Below are positions 9,901-18,195 of a stretch of DNA of 64,000 nt, piece by piece. The notes below the pieces were generated by a model that made no database searches, was not told where the DNA came from, and saw only the letters and a list, made by a program, of their open reading frames with translations. A program made the position numbers and the translations under genes. Origin of the DNA: Castellaniella sp. Lineage in GTDB: Bacteria; Pseudomonadota; Gammaproteobacteria; Burkholderiales; Burkholderiaceae_B. The stretch is from assembly GCF_004321985.1 (NCBI RefSeq), contig NZ_SCQN01000044.1, forward strand, positions 124,001-188,000, in the 5' to 3' direction. Within the stretch, counting starts at the first letter, position 1. The number at the start of each line of letters is the position of its first letter.

Positions 9901-10762
9901 CGAGCAGACGCGCCACGGCACGTTCGTCGCGCCCACGCTGATCGAGATCTCCGACGTGGGTGAACTCGAGCGCGAAGTCTTCGGGCCGGTGCTGCACGTC
10001 CTGCGCTACCCGCGCAAGGACCTGGATCATGTGATCGATGAAATCAACGGACGCGGCTACGGGCTGACCTTTGGCGTGCACACGCGTCTGGATGAAACCG
10101 TACATCACGTCACGGACCGCATCCATGCCGGCAACATTTATGTCAACCGCAACATCGTGGGCGCAACCGTGGGTGTGCAGCCCTTCGGCGGTGAAGGCCT
10201 GTCCGGCACCGGCCCGAAGGCCGGCGGCCCCCTTTATCTGCACCGGCTGGTGGCTTCGGGATCCACAGATCTGCCGGTGGAGGGAATCGTAGGCGCATCC
10301 AGGGCCGAACTCGAACTGCCGGGCCCCACGGGCGAGAGCAATACCTATCGTCTCAAGCCGCGCGGCGTCGTGCTCTGCCAGGCTACTACCCCGACTGGCG
10401 CGCACGCGCAGCGAGAGGCCTGCCGTCGGACGGGCAACGCCATGCTTTGTGTGGATTCGGCGTCGGCGCGTGCGCTGTATCAATTCACCGGTGACGGCCC
10501 GGCGCTTGATTGGGTAGCGTCCGAAGATGTCGTCACAGCAGATTATCAGGCCGTGTTGTTCGAAGGCGACGGCGACGACCTGCTGCATTTGACGCAGTTG
10601 GTGGCTGGTCGCGAAGGTCCCATCATCCCCGTGATTGCCCGCCGCTCCGACGAGTTGGCAAACGGCATAGCCTATCCGCTGGAAATGCTGGTTCGCGAAG
10701 TTTCCGTCTGCATCAACACCGCCGCCGCCGGCGGCAACGCCACCCTAATGATGGTGGGGTGA
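6977..10762 (+). CDS. putA: PutA, trifunctional proline dehydrogenase / P5C dehydrogenase / repressor
   Basis: A 1261-residue protein that oxidises proline to glutamate in two steps (FAD-dependent PRODH, then NAD-dependent glutamate-semialdehyde dehydrogenase) and, in trifunctional members, represses its own regulon. An N-terminal ribbon-helix-helix domain (STVTLGVKVDEALRERL, residues 2-45) is present, so this is the DNA-binding type. PRODH core about 180-480 (YEGPGISIKLSALHPRY, YEFQCLHGMGE); ALDH domain about 560-1040 with ETGGQNALIVDSSAL and catalytic Cys903 in AGQRCSALR; C-terminal ALDH-like tail ending NTAAAGGNATLM. ATG 6977 aligns with known PutA N termini, although the frame is open further upstream. 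Convergent with the liv operon. Confidence 0.96.
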   Translation: MSTVTLGVKVDEALRERLKQLAESLGCTPHWLHKQALITYIEAIERGQLPADIDHRLDPDTSEVSGELDPQSPFYAFAQEIQPQSVLRSAITAAYRRPEPECVAMLLDQAEVGSAEPVRTLATRLVQALRDKRTGGGVEGVIQEFSLSSQEGVALMCLAEALLRIPDRATRDALIRDKISRGDWKAHVGESQSLFVNAATWGLLVTGKLVGVHSEQNLSRALTRLIAKGGEPLIRRGVNMAMRLMGEQFVAGQTIASALANGRKLEDVGFRYSYDMLGEAATTAEDAAYYYKSYQQAIHAIGKSAQGRGIYEGPGISIKLSALHPRYARAQRDRAMSELLPRMLDLAVLARHYDIGLNIDAEEADRLELSLDLLEAMCFDERLRGWNGIGFVVQAYQKRCPFVIDFLIDLARRSKHRLMVRLVKGAYWDSEIKRAQVDGLEGYPVYTRKVHTDVSYLACARKLLSAPEAVFPQFATHNAQTMASIYYLAGENYYPGQYEFQCLHGMGEALYEEVVGPVSKGRLNRPCRIYAPVGTHETLLAYLVRRLLENGANTSFVNQIGDKNVPIDALIADPVSKVRASQPLGAPHDRIPLPRDLYQARDGRLNSAGMDLSNEHRLGSLAAALLASSGQQWQAAPPGDWDPARARSILNPADHRDQVGMLIEAEDGDVQAALRRADYAAPIWASTPVTDRAQCLRHAAQIMEAEMQTTIGLIVREAGKSFPNAVSEVREAVDFLRYYAARIEAEFSNDTHRPLGPVLCISPWNFPLAIFTGQISAALAAGNVVLAKPAEQTNLIAAYGVSVLHRAGVPAAAVQLLPGQGETVGAALVASPVIRGVMFTGSTEVAKLIATTLAQRLDATARPVPLIAETGGQNALIVDSSALTEQVVYDVLSSAFDSAGQRCSALRVLCVQEDCADRTITMLRGALQELRVGRPELLSTDIGPVIDAQAQAVIEKHVAAMQASGHRVARKDLDAEQTRHGTFVAPTLIEISDVGELEREVFGPVLHVLRYPRKDLDHVIDEINGRGYGLTFGVHTRLDETVHHVTDRIHAGNIYVNRNIVGATVGVQPFGGEGLSGTGPKAGGPLYLHRLVASGSTDLPVEGIVGASRAELELPGPTGESNTYRLKPRGVVLCQATTPTGAHAQREACRRTGNAMLCVDSASARALYQFTGDGPALDWVASEDVVTADYQAVLFEGDGDDLLHLTQLVAGREGPIIPVIARRSDELANGIAYPLEMLVREVSVCINTAAAGGNATLMMVG

Positions 10763-10769
10763 GCCTGGA

Positions 10770-10799
10770 CTGGTAAAGGTCCAAGTGGACCTTTACCAG
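10770..10799. terminator. Perfect hairpin between putA and livF (first of two)
   Basis: CTGGTAAAGGTCC (10770-10782) and GGACCTTTACCAG (10787-10799) form a perfect 13-bp stem with the 4-base loop AAGT, starting 8 bases after the putA stop. No long T tract follows on either strand, so it may terminate weakly or protect the 3' end. Confidence 0.6.
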
Positions 10800-10809
10800 C
10801 CTGGCGAAC

Positions 10810-10833
10810 GGGTTAGGCCTGCAGGCCTAACCC
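10810..10833. terminator. 24-bp perfect palindrome between putA and livF (second hairpin)
   Basis: GGGTTAGGCCTG (10810-10821) is followed directly by its reverse complement CAGGCCTAACCC (10822-10833). As RNA it folds into a stem of about 10 bp. It sits in the convergent gap, 64 bases past the livF stop. A terminator role is plausible but there is no T run. Confidence 0.5.
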
Positions 10834-10896
10834 CGGGTGCCTTTACGGTCTCAGCCAGCCGGCGGAGCCCACAGGCCCCAGCAATAAGGTCGCTCT

Positions 10897-11607
10897 TCAA
10901 TGCCCCAGGTAAGCCGCCTGAATCTCTGGCGAAGCCAGCAGTTCGCGCGCGGGACCCTCGTGTGACAGCTTTCCGACTTCCAGCACATAGCCGCGGTCGG
11001 CGAGCTTCAGCGCCATTCGGGCGTTTTGCTCCACGACCAGGATCGTGACCCCAGTATCGCGGACGTCGCGCAGTACCTGGAAGATGTTGCGCACGATGAT
11101 GGGCGCCAGCCCCAGGCTTGGTTCGTCCAGCAAAAGCAGGCGCGGCTTGGTGACCAGTGCGCGGCCGATGGCCAGCATCTGTTGCTCGCCGCCTGACAGC
11201 GTACCGGCCAGTTGCGCCCGGCGCTCGTGCAGGCGCGGAAAGATCTTGTAGACGTGTTTGCAGCTTTCGTCGATCTCGGCCGGTGGGCGGGTGAATCCGC
11301 CCATGCGGAGGTTTTCCTCGACCGACAGCGTACCAAATACCCGCCGTCCTTCGGGGGACTGGCCGATCCCCAGGCGCACGATGCGGTCCGCGCCCAGATG
11401 CGTGGTTTCGTGTCCGGCGAAGGTGACTTTGCCCGACTTTGGCGCAATCAGCCCGCTGAGCGTACGCATCAGCGTCGTCTTGCCAGCCCCATTCGCACCC
11501 AGGATGGCCACTACCTCGCGATCGTCCACATGCAGCGAGATACCCTTCAGTGCCTGGATATGGCCATAGTTGACCTGCAGGTCTTCGACTTCAAGCAAAT
11601 GGGTCAT
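10897..11607 (-). CDS. livF: LIV-type amino-acid ABC transporter ATPase, LivF-like
   Basis: A 236-residue ATP-binding subunit of a hydrophobic-amino-acid (HAAT) importer. Walker A GANGAGKTT near residue 35, signature LSGGEQQMLAIGRAL near 137, Walker B RLLLLDEPSLGLAP near 158, switch His region VEQN. Length and the EPSLGLAP motif are typical of LivF rather than LivG. Last gene of the operon; its ATG overlaps the livG stop by four bases. Substrate class cannot be read from the ATPase. Confidence 0.93.
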   Translation of the reverse strand: MTHLLEVEDLQVNYGHIQALKGISLHVDDREVVAILGANGAGKTTLMRTLSGLIAPKSGKVTFAGHETTHLGADRIVRLGIGQSPEGRRVFGTLSVEENLRMGGFTRPPAEIDESCKHVYKIFPRLHERRAQLAGTLSGGEQQMLAIGRALVTKPRLLLLDEPSLGLAPIIVRNIFQVLRDVRDTGVTILVVEQNARMALKLADRGYVLEVGKLSHEGPARELLASPEIQAAYLGH

Positions 11608-12464
11608 GATGGTGTCACCCGGCCTTCCTGTATGGCGGTCATCAGTGGATCATCCTCTTCGTCGTCCTGGCCCAGGTAGGCTTCGATGACCAGAGGGTTG
11701 GTGCGGATGTCCTCGGGCTTGCCTTCGGCAATTTTTTTGCCGAAGTTGATGACCACGATGTTGTCCGTGACGTTCATCACCACGCTCATGTCATGTTCCA
11801 CCAGGATGACGGTGATGCCGGCATCGCGGATGGCGCGGATGGTGTCGTTCAGGGCGGACGATTCCAGTTCGTTCAAGCCTGCGGCGGGTTCGTCCAGGAT
11901 GATGAGTTCGGGCTTGGCCACCAGGGTGCGGGCCATCTCGACGCGGCGCTGGGCGCCGTACGGCAGCGAGGTCGCCATTTCATGGGCGACGTCCAGGAGG
12001 TCGAGCTGCTGGAGCACCTCGGTGGCGCGCTCGATCAGGGCCTGCTCCTCACGTCGCTGGGCTGGCGTATTGAGCAGCCCCTGCCACCATTTCTGGCGAA
12101 TCTGCAGGTGCTCGCCCGCCACCACATTTTCCAGCACCGTCATGTCCGAAAACAGCCGAATGGTCTGGAAGGTACGGCGGACACCCGCTGCGGCGACCCG
12201 GTGGGGCGCCAGTCCGGTGATGTCCTGCCCGTGCCAGCGGATGCGGCCGTCGGTGGGCTTGTAGACACCCGTGATCATGTTGAAGACGGTGGTCTTGCCG
12301 GCACCGTTGGGGCCGATGAGCCCCACGATCTCGCCTCGCCGTACAGCGAAGCTGAGGTTGTCGACCGCGCGCAGCCCGCCGAAGCTGATGCCAATGCCGT
12401 CCAGTTCGAGCAGTGTCTCCTGCTCCGATGCGGCCGGGTTCTGAGGGGTGGTTCGGGTGTTCAT
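11604..12464 (-). CDS. livG: LIV-type amino-acid ABC transporter ATPase, LivG-like
   Basis: A 286-residue ATP-binding subunit with Walker A GPNGAGKTTVFN near residue 53, signature region LPYGAQRRVEMARTL, and Walker B LIILDEPAAGLNE. The R-T-F-Q motif (VRRTFQTIRLF) and the longer insert after Walker A are those of LivG. The frame is open far upstream, but the ATG at 12462-12464 (MNTRTTPQ) gives a normal length and overlaps the livM stop by four bases. The C-terminal tail beyond the usual YLG end is about 20 residues longer and acidic (DDEEDD). Confidence 0.92.
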   Translation of the reverse strand: MNTRTTPQNPAASEQETLLELDGIGISFGGLRAVDNLSFAVRRGEIVGLIGPNGAGKTTVFNMITGVYKPTDGRIRWHGQDITGLAPHRVAAAGVRRTFQTIRLFSDMTVLENVVAGEHLQIRQKWWQGLLNTPAQRREEQALIERATEVLQQLDLLDVAHEMATSLPYGAQRRVEMARTLVAKPELIILDEPAAGLNELESSALNDTIRAIRDAGITVILVEHDMSVVMNVTDNIVVINFGKKIAEGKPEDIRTNPLVIEAYLGQDDEEDDPLMTAIQEGRVTPS

Positions 12465-13456
12465 AGGGCCCCCTTGCGAGCGGGCCAGATGCCCTGAGGT
12501 CTTAGTATCATCACGAGAATCATGGCGATCCCGAAGGCCAGATAGCGGTATTGGGCCAGGTCGGTGAAGATCTGTGGAACGACGAACATCATGGCGGTAC
12601 CCAGCAGCACCCCTGGCACCGAGGCCTGCCCACCGACCAAGACGATGGCGAACAGCACCACCGAATCCGTAAACTGGAACGAGCCCGGGCTGACCGCCGA
12701 GAGCTGCATGGCAAAGAGGGTGCCGGCCAGCCCGGCAATGCCGGCTGCCAGCGCGAAGGCTGCGACCTTGTAGTTGCGGGCGTTGACTCCCAGCGTCGTT
12801 GCCGCCAGTTCGTCGTACTTGATGTACCGGAATGTCCGGCCCAGTGCCGAGCGATCCAGGTTGCGCATCAGCCACAGCACGATCGCCAGAACCACCCAGT
12901 TCAGATAGAACAGGTCGCTTTGGGAACCGAAGGTCTGGCCAAACAGCGTGGGACCGCTGACGCCGAAGAGACCGTCAGCGCCACCCGTGATCCCGAACAC
13001 GTTGTTCTGCATGGCCAGGACGAAGATCGCGTTGAATCCTATGGTCACCACCAGAAGGTAGTCGCCGCGCAGCTTGACGATGGGTGCCGACAGGATCGCG
13101 CCCAACGCAGCCGACAGAACGACAGCCACGGGCACTGTCCACAGGATGGGCCAGTTGAAGGACAACGACAGGATGGCGCTGGTGTAGGCGCCAACGCCGA
13201 AGAACACCGCGTGGCCCATGTCGTACATCCCCGCCCGGCCCAGGACGATATCCTGGGACAGGGCGACGATGGAGTAGATGGCGAAGATGCCGCCGATCGT
13301 GATCCAGGCTGGCGGAAAGAGTGACGGGATAGCCAGGCCTAACAGCCAGAGCACGAGGCCCAGGATGCGAAGTGTCCGTGTCACGGTCGAAGTCCTGGGG
13401 GTAGTTGCCGCAATGGTGGCAGGCATCGGGGCCTTGGGATTCACTGAAGTTTCCAT
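12461..13456 (-). CDS. livM: LIV-type amino-acid ABC transporter permease, LivM-like
   Basis: A 331-residue inner-membrane permease with about nine hydrophobic segments after a 25-residue cytoplasmic start. Conserved LivM features are visible: LGRAGMYDMGHAVFFGVGAY near residues 70-90 and the coupling-loop region GVNARNYKVAAFALAAGIAG near 223-242, followed by GGQASVPGVLLG. It overlaps livG by four bases and follows livH by three bases. Confidence 0.92.
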   Translation of the reverse strand: METSVNPKAPMPATIAATTPRTSTVTRTLRILGLVLWLLGLAIPSLFPPAWITIGGIFAIYSIVALSQDIVLGRAGMYDMGHAVFFGVGAYTSAILSLSFNWPILWTVPVAVVLSAALGAILSAPIVKLRGDYLLVVTIGFNAIFVLAMQNNVFGITGGADGLFGVSGPTLFGQTFGSQSDLFYLNWVVLAIVLWLMRNLDRSALGRTFRYIKYDELAATTLGVNARNYKVAAFALAAGIAGLAGTLFAMQLSAVSPGSFQFTDSVVLFAIVLVGGQASVPGVLLGTAMMFVVPQIFTDLAQYRYLAFGIAMILVMILRPQGIWPARKGAL

Positions 13457-13459
13457 GAC

Positions 13460-14362
13460 TTACACCTTTTCTGCCACACGTTCGCCCAGCAGCCCCGAGG
13501 GCCGCACTAACAGGATGGCGATCAGCAGCAGGAACGTGATTGCGTCCTGCCAGGAGCTGGAGATGTAGCCTGCACCGAAGGCATTGAACAGCCCCAGGAG
13601 CAGGCCGCCCAACATGGCGCCCGGGATGTTGCCGATGCCGCCGATGATGGCCGCGATGAAGGCGCTCAAGCCGTAGGACCAGCCCATGGTGAAGTAGGTC
13701 TGGCGGTAGTAGAGGCCGATGAACAGTCCACCGATGGCGCCCAGCACCGGACCGATGATGAAGACCAGGGCGATCACGCGGTTGACGTTGATCCCCATGA
13801 GTCGTGCCGCGTCCTGGTCAATGGCCGTGGCCCGAATGGCCGTTCCCAGCCGCGTATGGTGGACGAAATAGTACAGGGCAGTCATCAGGATGAAGGCGCC
13901 GGCGATGATCACGAGCTGCACGAAGCTCAGGTAGGCGCCGCCGATCTGCCATGTGGTCGTGGGCAGGATGTTGCTTGGGAACACCCGGACATTAGGGCCC
14001 CAGATGAGCATCAGGCCATTTTCTATCAGCATCGATGCACCCAGGGCGGACACCACCGCCGAGAGGCGATGCGCCTTGCGCAGGGGTTTGTAGGCAAGCT
14101 GGTCGAGCAGCGTGCCGGCTACGCCCACCACGATCATGGCGATCAGGAACGCCAGAGCCAGCAGGACCGGCGTGGGCAACCCGCCAAAGACACCGGACGT
14201 CAGCGTCGTCAGGCCAATGAAAGCGCCCATGATGCACAGGTCACCGTGGGCGAAGTTGATCATCTTCAGCACCCCATAGACCATCGTGTAGCCGAGGGCA
14301 ATCAGCGCATAGATGCCGCCGACCGTTACTCCGTTGATGAATTGCTGGAGAACAAAGTCCAT
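13460..14362 (-). CDS. livH: LIV-type amino-acid ABC transporter permease, LivH-like
   Basis: A 300-residue permease that starts with the family signature QQFINGVTVGGIYALIALGY and MINFAHGDL, and carries the coupling-loop motif AIRATAIDQDAARLMGINV near residues 175-194. About eight membrane segments. It is separated from the upstream binding-protein gene by a 106-base gap holding two strong stem-loops, and is followed without a gap by livM. Confidence 0.93.
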   Translation of the reverse strand: MDFVLQQFINGVTVGGIYALIALGYTMVYGVLKMINFAHGDLCIMGAFIGLTTLTSGVFGGLPTPVLLALAFLIAMIVVGVAGTLLDQLAYKPLRKAHRLSAVVSALGASMLIENGLMLIWGPNVRVFPSNILPTTTWQIGGAYLSFVQLVIIAGAFILMTALYYFVHHTRLGTAIRATAIDQDAARLMGINVNRVIALVFIIGPVLGAIGGLFIGLYYRQTYFTMGWSYGLSAFIAAIIGGIGNIPGAMLGGLLLGLFNAFGAGYISSSWQDAITFLLLIAILLVRPSGLLGERVAEKV

Positions 14363-14377
14363 GGATGGGTTCCCATC

Positions 14378-14451
14378 GGGCGCCTGCGGGCGGCAGGCGC
14401 CCGGTCAGAGCTGTAGAAGACGGCGCCCGCAGTCCTGAGCGGATGCGGGCG
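14378..14451 (-). other. Two stem-loops between the binding-protein gene and livH
   Basis: First stem: GGGCGCCTGC (14378-14387) with GCAGGCGCCC (14393-14402), 10 bp and a 5-base loop. Second stem: CGCCCGCA (14424-14431) with TGCGGGCG (14444-14451). There is no T tract. Such structures after a binding-protein gene commonly stabilise its mRNA or reduce read-through, so that more binding protein than permease is made; that role is inferred. Confidence 0.5.
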
Positions 14452-14468
14452 TCGGGTTGGAGACGAAA

Positions 14469-15611
14469 TCAGTTCGTCGGGTAGATGGTCTTGTAGGTGC
14501 CGTTGGCTTCGACTTCGAAGGCGGACATCGGGCTGCCGATCCGCTCGCCCTTCGCATCCCACTTGAACGGGCCAGTGACGCCCGCGAATGGTTGCTTCAT
14601 GTCGTGCAGCCACGGGATCAGCTTGGATGTCTCGGCGCTCTTGGTGGCTTCGATGGCGGCAAAGACGGCACGCAGCCCGTCCGCATTGGTGAAGGTATAG
14701 ATGCTGGGGGGCGCCGAACCGAAGGTCTTGGTGTAGTCAGCCAGGAACTTCTTGGCTTCCGGGTAGGGCAGGTTTTCCGGGGCCGGCACGTTGATGATCA
14801 CCGCGCCCTGGGCAGCGTTGCCGGCGATCTTGGCGAAAGCGGCGTTCTGGTTGGCATCACCACCCACGAACACAGCGTTCATGCTCAGTTGCTTCATTTG
14901 CGCCCGGATCAGGCCGCCGTCCGTGTAGTAGCCGGAAAAGTACAGGATGTCCGGATTCTTGGACTTGACCTTGGTCAGCACCGCGCTGTAGTCCTGTGTG
15001 CCGGCGTTGATGAAGTCGTTGGCCACAATGTTGCCATGCAGCGCCTCGATGGACTTGGTCGTGGCTTTTGCCAGGCCCGTGGCGTAGCTGGAGTGATCGC
15101 TCAGGATGGCGATGCGCTTGTACTGCTTGACGTTGACCAGGTATTTGGCCGTGAATTCCGCTTCGTCGCTATTGGGCGGAGCATTGCGGAAGAACGTCTT
15201 CCAGCCCTTCTGGGTGAGTTCGTCGCTGGTGCCGTCGGAGGTCTGGATGACGTTCGCGGCGGAGTAGATCGGAGCGGCGGCCAGGGCTGCGCCGCTGGTG
15301 TAGGTGCCGATTACGGCGATGACGCCGTCATTGACCAGTTTGCGTGCGCAGATGGCGGCTTGTGCGGCCTTGCCCTCGTCGTCGCAAACGGTGACCTGGA
15401 TCTTGCGACCCAGCAGACCACCCGCCTTGTTCTGCTCGTCGACCAGCAGCTTCACGCCGTTCTGGATGCCTTGGCCTTCGGCTGCGTATTCACCCGTGAT
15501 GGGTGCCTGAACGCCGATCTTGATCGGACCGCTTGCGGCGGATGCCGTGCCGGCCCCCGTGGCCAGCAGGATCGCTGCCGTCAGGGTCGTAAGTTGTGTC
15601 AGCCTGCTCAT
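14469..15611 (-). CDS. livK: Periplasmic amino-acid-binding protein of the LIV-type importer
   Basis: A 380-residue HAAT-family binding protein (type I fold). A Sec signal peptide (about 1-25, ending GTASAAS) precedes the family start GPIKIGVQAPITGEYAAEGQ. A good AAAGGAG lies before the ATG. First gene of the operon. Annotated by homology as a branched-chain amino-acid binder, but family members also bind proline and other neutral residues; the neighbouring putA and the shared upstream motifs make proline a plausible ligand. The symbol is given for the family, not for demonstrated leucine specificity. Confidence 0.88.
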   Translation of the reverse strand: MSRLTQLTTLTAAILLATGAGTASAASGPIKIGVQAPITGEYAAEGQGIQNGVKLLVDEQNKAGGLLGRKIQVTVCDDEGKAAQAAICARKLVNDGVIAVIGTYTSGAALAAAPIYSAANVIQTSDGTSDELTQKGWKTFFRNAPPNSDEAEFTAKYLVNVKQYKRIAILSDHSSYATGLAKATTKSIEALHGNIVANDFINAGTQDYSAVLTKVKSKNPDILYFSGYYTDGGLIRAQMKQLSMNAVFVGGDANQNAAFAKIAGNAAQGAVIINVPAPENLPYPEAKKFLADYTKTFGSAPPSIYTFTNADGLRAVFAAIEATKSAETSKLIPWLHDMKQPFAGVTGPFKWDAKGERIGSPMSAFEVEANGTYKTIYPTN

Positions 15612-15940
15612 ATTTGGATTCTCCTTTGAACGGATCCAGGAACAACAGATATACAGCTAATATATCGGTACGTTGGTGCACCTGCCATGGGGGTCTTCCC
15701 GAAGTCGATCGCTCGGGTTAACCAGTTCAACCGGGGCGGCAACAGGTCAGGTCAATGAAGTGAAACCAAAAGAGCAACCCGGAGAATTTGCGAAGTATAA
15801 CCATCAGTCAAAAATGAGTACAACCCGTGAAAATACCTAGTCGCTTGTTTCGAGCAAAACCACCCTGTGTGGAATCGGTAATCCAAGGCTAGCTGGTGTC
15901 GTGACCGTGCGCCATCGCGGCGCCGGTGGCAGGGAGGATC
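15612..15940. promoter_or_regulatory. Regulatory gap upstream of the liv operon, with repeated CAACC elements
   Basis: A 329-base stretch without a gene between dut and the binding-protein gene. It holds CGGGTTAACC (15714-15723), CAACCGG (15728-15734), GCAACCCGG (15774-15782) and GTACAACCCG (15818-15827). The last 10-mer and the 9-mer GGGTTAACC also occur in the inverted-repeat region before putA. The three CAACC cores lie 46-47 bases apart. A TATATT near 15660 on the reverse strand could be a -10, but no good -35 is seen. Nothing else is recognisable. Confidence 0.5.
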
Positions 15941-16408
15941 TCAGAGGCGTCCGGTACTGCCGAAGCCGCCTTCACCGCGTTGCGTCGGCGTGTCGAACTG
16001 CTGGACGAGGTGCAAGTCGACCTGAATCACGGGCTGGAAGAGCAGCTGCGCGATGCGCTCACCCGGCTGAATATCATACGGCACGTTGCCGTCGTTGGTG
16101 AGCAGGACGCGGATCTCGCCGTGGTAGTCAGCATCGATGACGCCAATGCCCTGCGCAACACGGATGCCGTGCTTCAGCGACAGGCCGGATCGGGAGGCGA
16201 CGATGGCAACCAGGCCAGGATCGCGCATATCGAGGGCGAGACCCGTCGGTACTGGGAATCGTTCCCCCGGTTGTAGCGTTTGCGGCTGCTCCAGGCAGGC
16301 GCGCAGATCCATGGCGGCGGATCCGTCGGTCGCATAGTTCGGCAATGGAATGTCGCTGGAACCCAGCAGCGGGTTGACGATGCGGGCGTGAATGAGTCGT
16401 CGTTGCAT
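15941..16408 (-). CDS. dut: dUTP diphosphatase
   Basis: A 155-residue trimeric dUTPase that hydrolyses dUTP to dUMP, keeping uracil out of DNA and supplying dTMP synthesis. All five motifs are seen: [12 protein letters not shown] (I), [11 protein letters not shown] (II), [15 protein letters not shown] (III, with the catalytic Asp and the Tyr), GERIAQLLF (IV) and [10 protein letters not shown] (V). Last gene of the ribF-ileS-lspA-coaBC-dut run, 49 bases after coaBC; pairing of coaBC with dut is common in proteobacteria. Confidence 0.96.
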   Translation of the reverse strand: MQRRLIHARIVNPLLGSSDIPLPNYATDGSAAMDLRACLEQPQTLQPGERFPVPTGLALDMRDPGLVAIVASRSGLSLKHGIRVAQGIGVIDADYHGEIRVLLTNDGNVPYDIQPGERIAQLLFQPVIQVDLHLVQQFDTPTQRGEGGFGSTGRL

Positions 16409-16457
16409 GGCGGCGTCGAGGGTTCGGAAAGGAAATGAGGGATGGCGGTTCGGTGCG

Positions 16458-17654
16458 TCAGCCTGGCAGATGGGCAGCGATCCAGGCGATCAAGTCACGC
16501 GCAGCCTGAGTCTTGGGCTGCAACGGAAGCGGGTGAGCACCCGCGTCGTCGAAGATGACGAGTTCGGTGTCTTCGGCATCCATGACGTGTTGCGCCAGGT
16601 TGCCCACGATCACCGGGATATGCTTGTGGTGCCGCTTGGCCTGAGCATGTTCGTGCAGATGGTCCGTCTCGGCGGCGAAGCCCACGCACCAGGGGGCGCC
16701 GGAAAGCGCCGCGACTTCAGCCAGGATGTCGGGATTCTGCACGAAATCCAGGTGTGGGGGCTGGGCGTCGTCCGATTTTTTCAGCTTGATGGGTGAAGGG
16801 TTGGCGATGCCCCAGTCAGCCACGGCAGCAACGGCGATGAACAGGTCCTGACCCGTCACGTGGGTCATCACGGCGGCATGCATCTCGGCGGCGCTGATCA
16901 CGTCGATTCGCCGCACCCGATCGGGGCAGGGCAGCGCCGTCGGCCCTGAGACCAGTGTGACTTCGGCGCCCGCTTCGGTGGCCGCCCGCGCGATCGCGTA
17001 GCCCATGCGGCCGGATGAGCGGTTGGTGATCACACGCACCGGATCGATGGTCTCGCTGGTGGGACCCGCCGTGATCAGTACCCGCTTTCCAGCCAGGAGT
17101 TTTGGCTGAAAGGAGGCGGTGAGCGCTCGCAGGATCTGGTCCGGTTCCATCATGCGCCCCGAACCTGTTTCACCACATGCCTGGAATCCTTCAGCCGGTC
17201 CGATGAGCGTCACTCCGTCGGCCCGCAGTTGCGCCGCGTTGCGCTGTGTGGCCGGGTGAGTCCACATTTCGTGGTTCATGGCGGGGGCCGCCAGCAGGGG
17301 TATCGCGCCGCGCGCCACGCACAGGGTGGAGAGCAGGTCGTCGGCCAGACCGTGAGCGAGCTTGGCCAGGAAATCGGTGCTGGCGGGCACGATCAGGATG
17401 GCGTCCGCGCCTCGGCTCAGGGATATGTGTGCCATAGAGTTGCTCACGCGCGCATCGAAGGCATCCTGCCAGACCGGGCGGCCGGAGAGGGCCTGCAGCG
17501 TGACCGGCGTAATGAAGCGTGTGGCGGCGTGGGTCATGACCACGTCCACGGTCGCGCCTTCATCCTGCATTCGGCGCAGAAGTTCCGCCGATTTGTAGCA
17601 GGCAACCCCGCCTGTCAGTCCCAGGATGATGCGTTTGCCGGCCAGGTCTGCCAT
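16458..17654 (-). CDS. coaBC: CoaBC, phosphopantothenoylcysteine synthetase/decarboxylase
   Basis: A 398-residue bifunctional coenzyme A biosynthesis enzyme. The N-terminal FMN-dependent decarboxylase (CoaC, about 1-185) shows [18 protein letters not shown], the catalytic-His region [22 protein letters not shown] and [12 protein letters not shown]. The C-terminal synthetase (CoaB, about 190-398) shows [26 protein letters not shown] and KLKKSDD with the conserved Lys. Ten bases from lspA. Confidence 0.96.
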   Translation of the reverse strand: MADLAGKRIILGLTGGVACYKSAELLRRMQDEGATVDVVMTHAATRFITPVTLQALSGRPVWQDAFDARVSNSMAHISLSRGADAILIVPASTDFLAKLAHGLADDLLSTLCVARGAIPLLAAPAMNHEMWTHPATQRNAAQLRADGVTLIGPAEGFQACGETGSGRMMEPDQILRALTASFQPKLLAGKRVLITAGPTSETIDPVRVITNRSSGRMGYAIARAATEAGAEVTLVSGPTALPCPDRVRRIDVISAAEMHAAVMTHVTGQDLFIAVAAVADWGIANPSPIKLKKSDDAQPPHLDFVQNPDILAEVAALSGAPWCVGFAAETDHLHEHAQAKRHHKHIPVIVGNLAQHVMDAEDTELVIFDDAGAHPLPLQPKTQAARDLIAWIAAHLPG

Positions 17655-17664
17655 GGATCTCTCC

Positions 17665-18195
17665 TCAGGAATCAGGTTTGTGCCGTGCGCGCCGGATTTC
17701 GTCCAGTATCAGCAGCCCGGCCCCGCAGGTGATGGCGATGTCGGCAACGTTGAACGCCGGGAAATACCAATCGTGCCAGTAGAACAACAGAAAGTCGACG
17801 ACGTGTCCGTGCAGCAGACGATCGGCGGCATTGCCCAGCGCTCCCCCCATGATGCTCGCCAGCGCTGCGCACAGCACTGGCTGGCGCGGGTTTCGGTAGA
17901 GCCAGCCCGCGATGAAGACGGCCGCAACGAGGGCCAGGCCTGTGAAGAGCCAGCGCTGTGCGCCGCCGCCGTTGGCGAGGAAGCTGAAGGCGGCCCCGGT
18001 GTTGAAGAGCAGCGTGATGTCGAAAAACGGCAATACCCGAATGCGCTGGCCATAGCTCAGCGACTGCACGATCCAGAGCTTGACGATCTGATCCAGCAGA
18101 ATGATCACCAGCGCTGCGCACAGCCAGACTGCCAGGCTGCGCAGGCGCCCGTCGCGCCCGGGCGTACCTGCGTCAGGCGTGCTCACGCGCTTCAC
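17665..18195 (-). CDS. lspA: LspA, lipoprotein signal peptidase II
   Basis: A 176-residue inner-membrane aspartyl protease that cleaves the signal peptide of diacylglyceryl-modified prolipoproteins. Four membrane segments are visible and both catalytic Asp motifs are kept: [19 protein letters not shown] and [11 protein letters not shown]. The first 20 residues are a charged cytoplasmic extension. The gene starts inside the last 23 bases of ileS, which supports coupled translation, and follows the classic ileS-lspA order. Confidence 0.95.
   Translation of the reverse strand: MKRVSTPDAGTPGRDGRLRSLAVWLCAALVIILLDQIVKLWIVQSLSYGQRIRVLPFFDITLLFNTGAAFSFLANGGGAQRWLFTGLALVAAVFIAGWLYRNPRQPVLCAALASIMGGALGNAADRLLHGHVVDFLLFYWHDWYFPAFNVADIAITCGAGLLILDEIRRARHKPDS

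Noticed and set aside
8426..10588. A 720-codon open frame antisense to putA (and similar long antisense frames opposite clpA, pqiB, recJ and lon).
   Set aside because: These arise from high-GC codon bias of the real gene; they show no family motifs, no ribosome sites and no independent operon context.
12465..12875. An N-terminal extension fused to LivG, since the frame is open upstream.
   Set aside because: The upstream part is antisense/out-of-frame reading of livM with no homology; the ATG at 12462-12464 overlaps the livM stop in the normal way.
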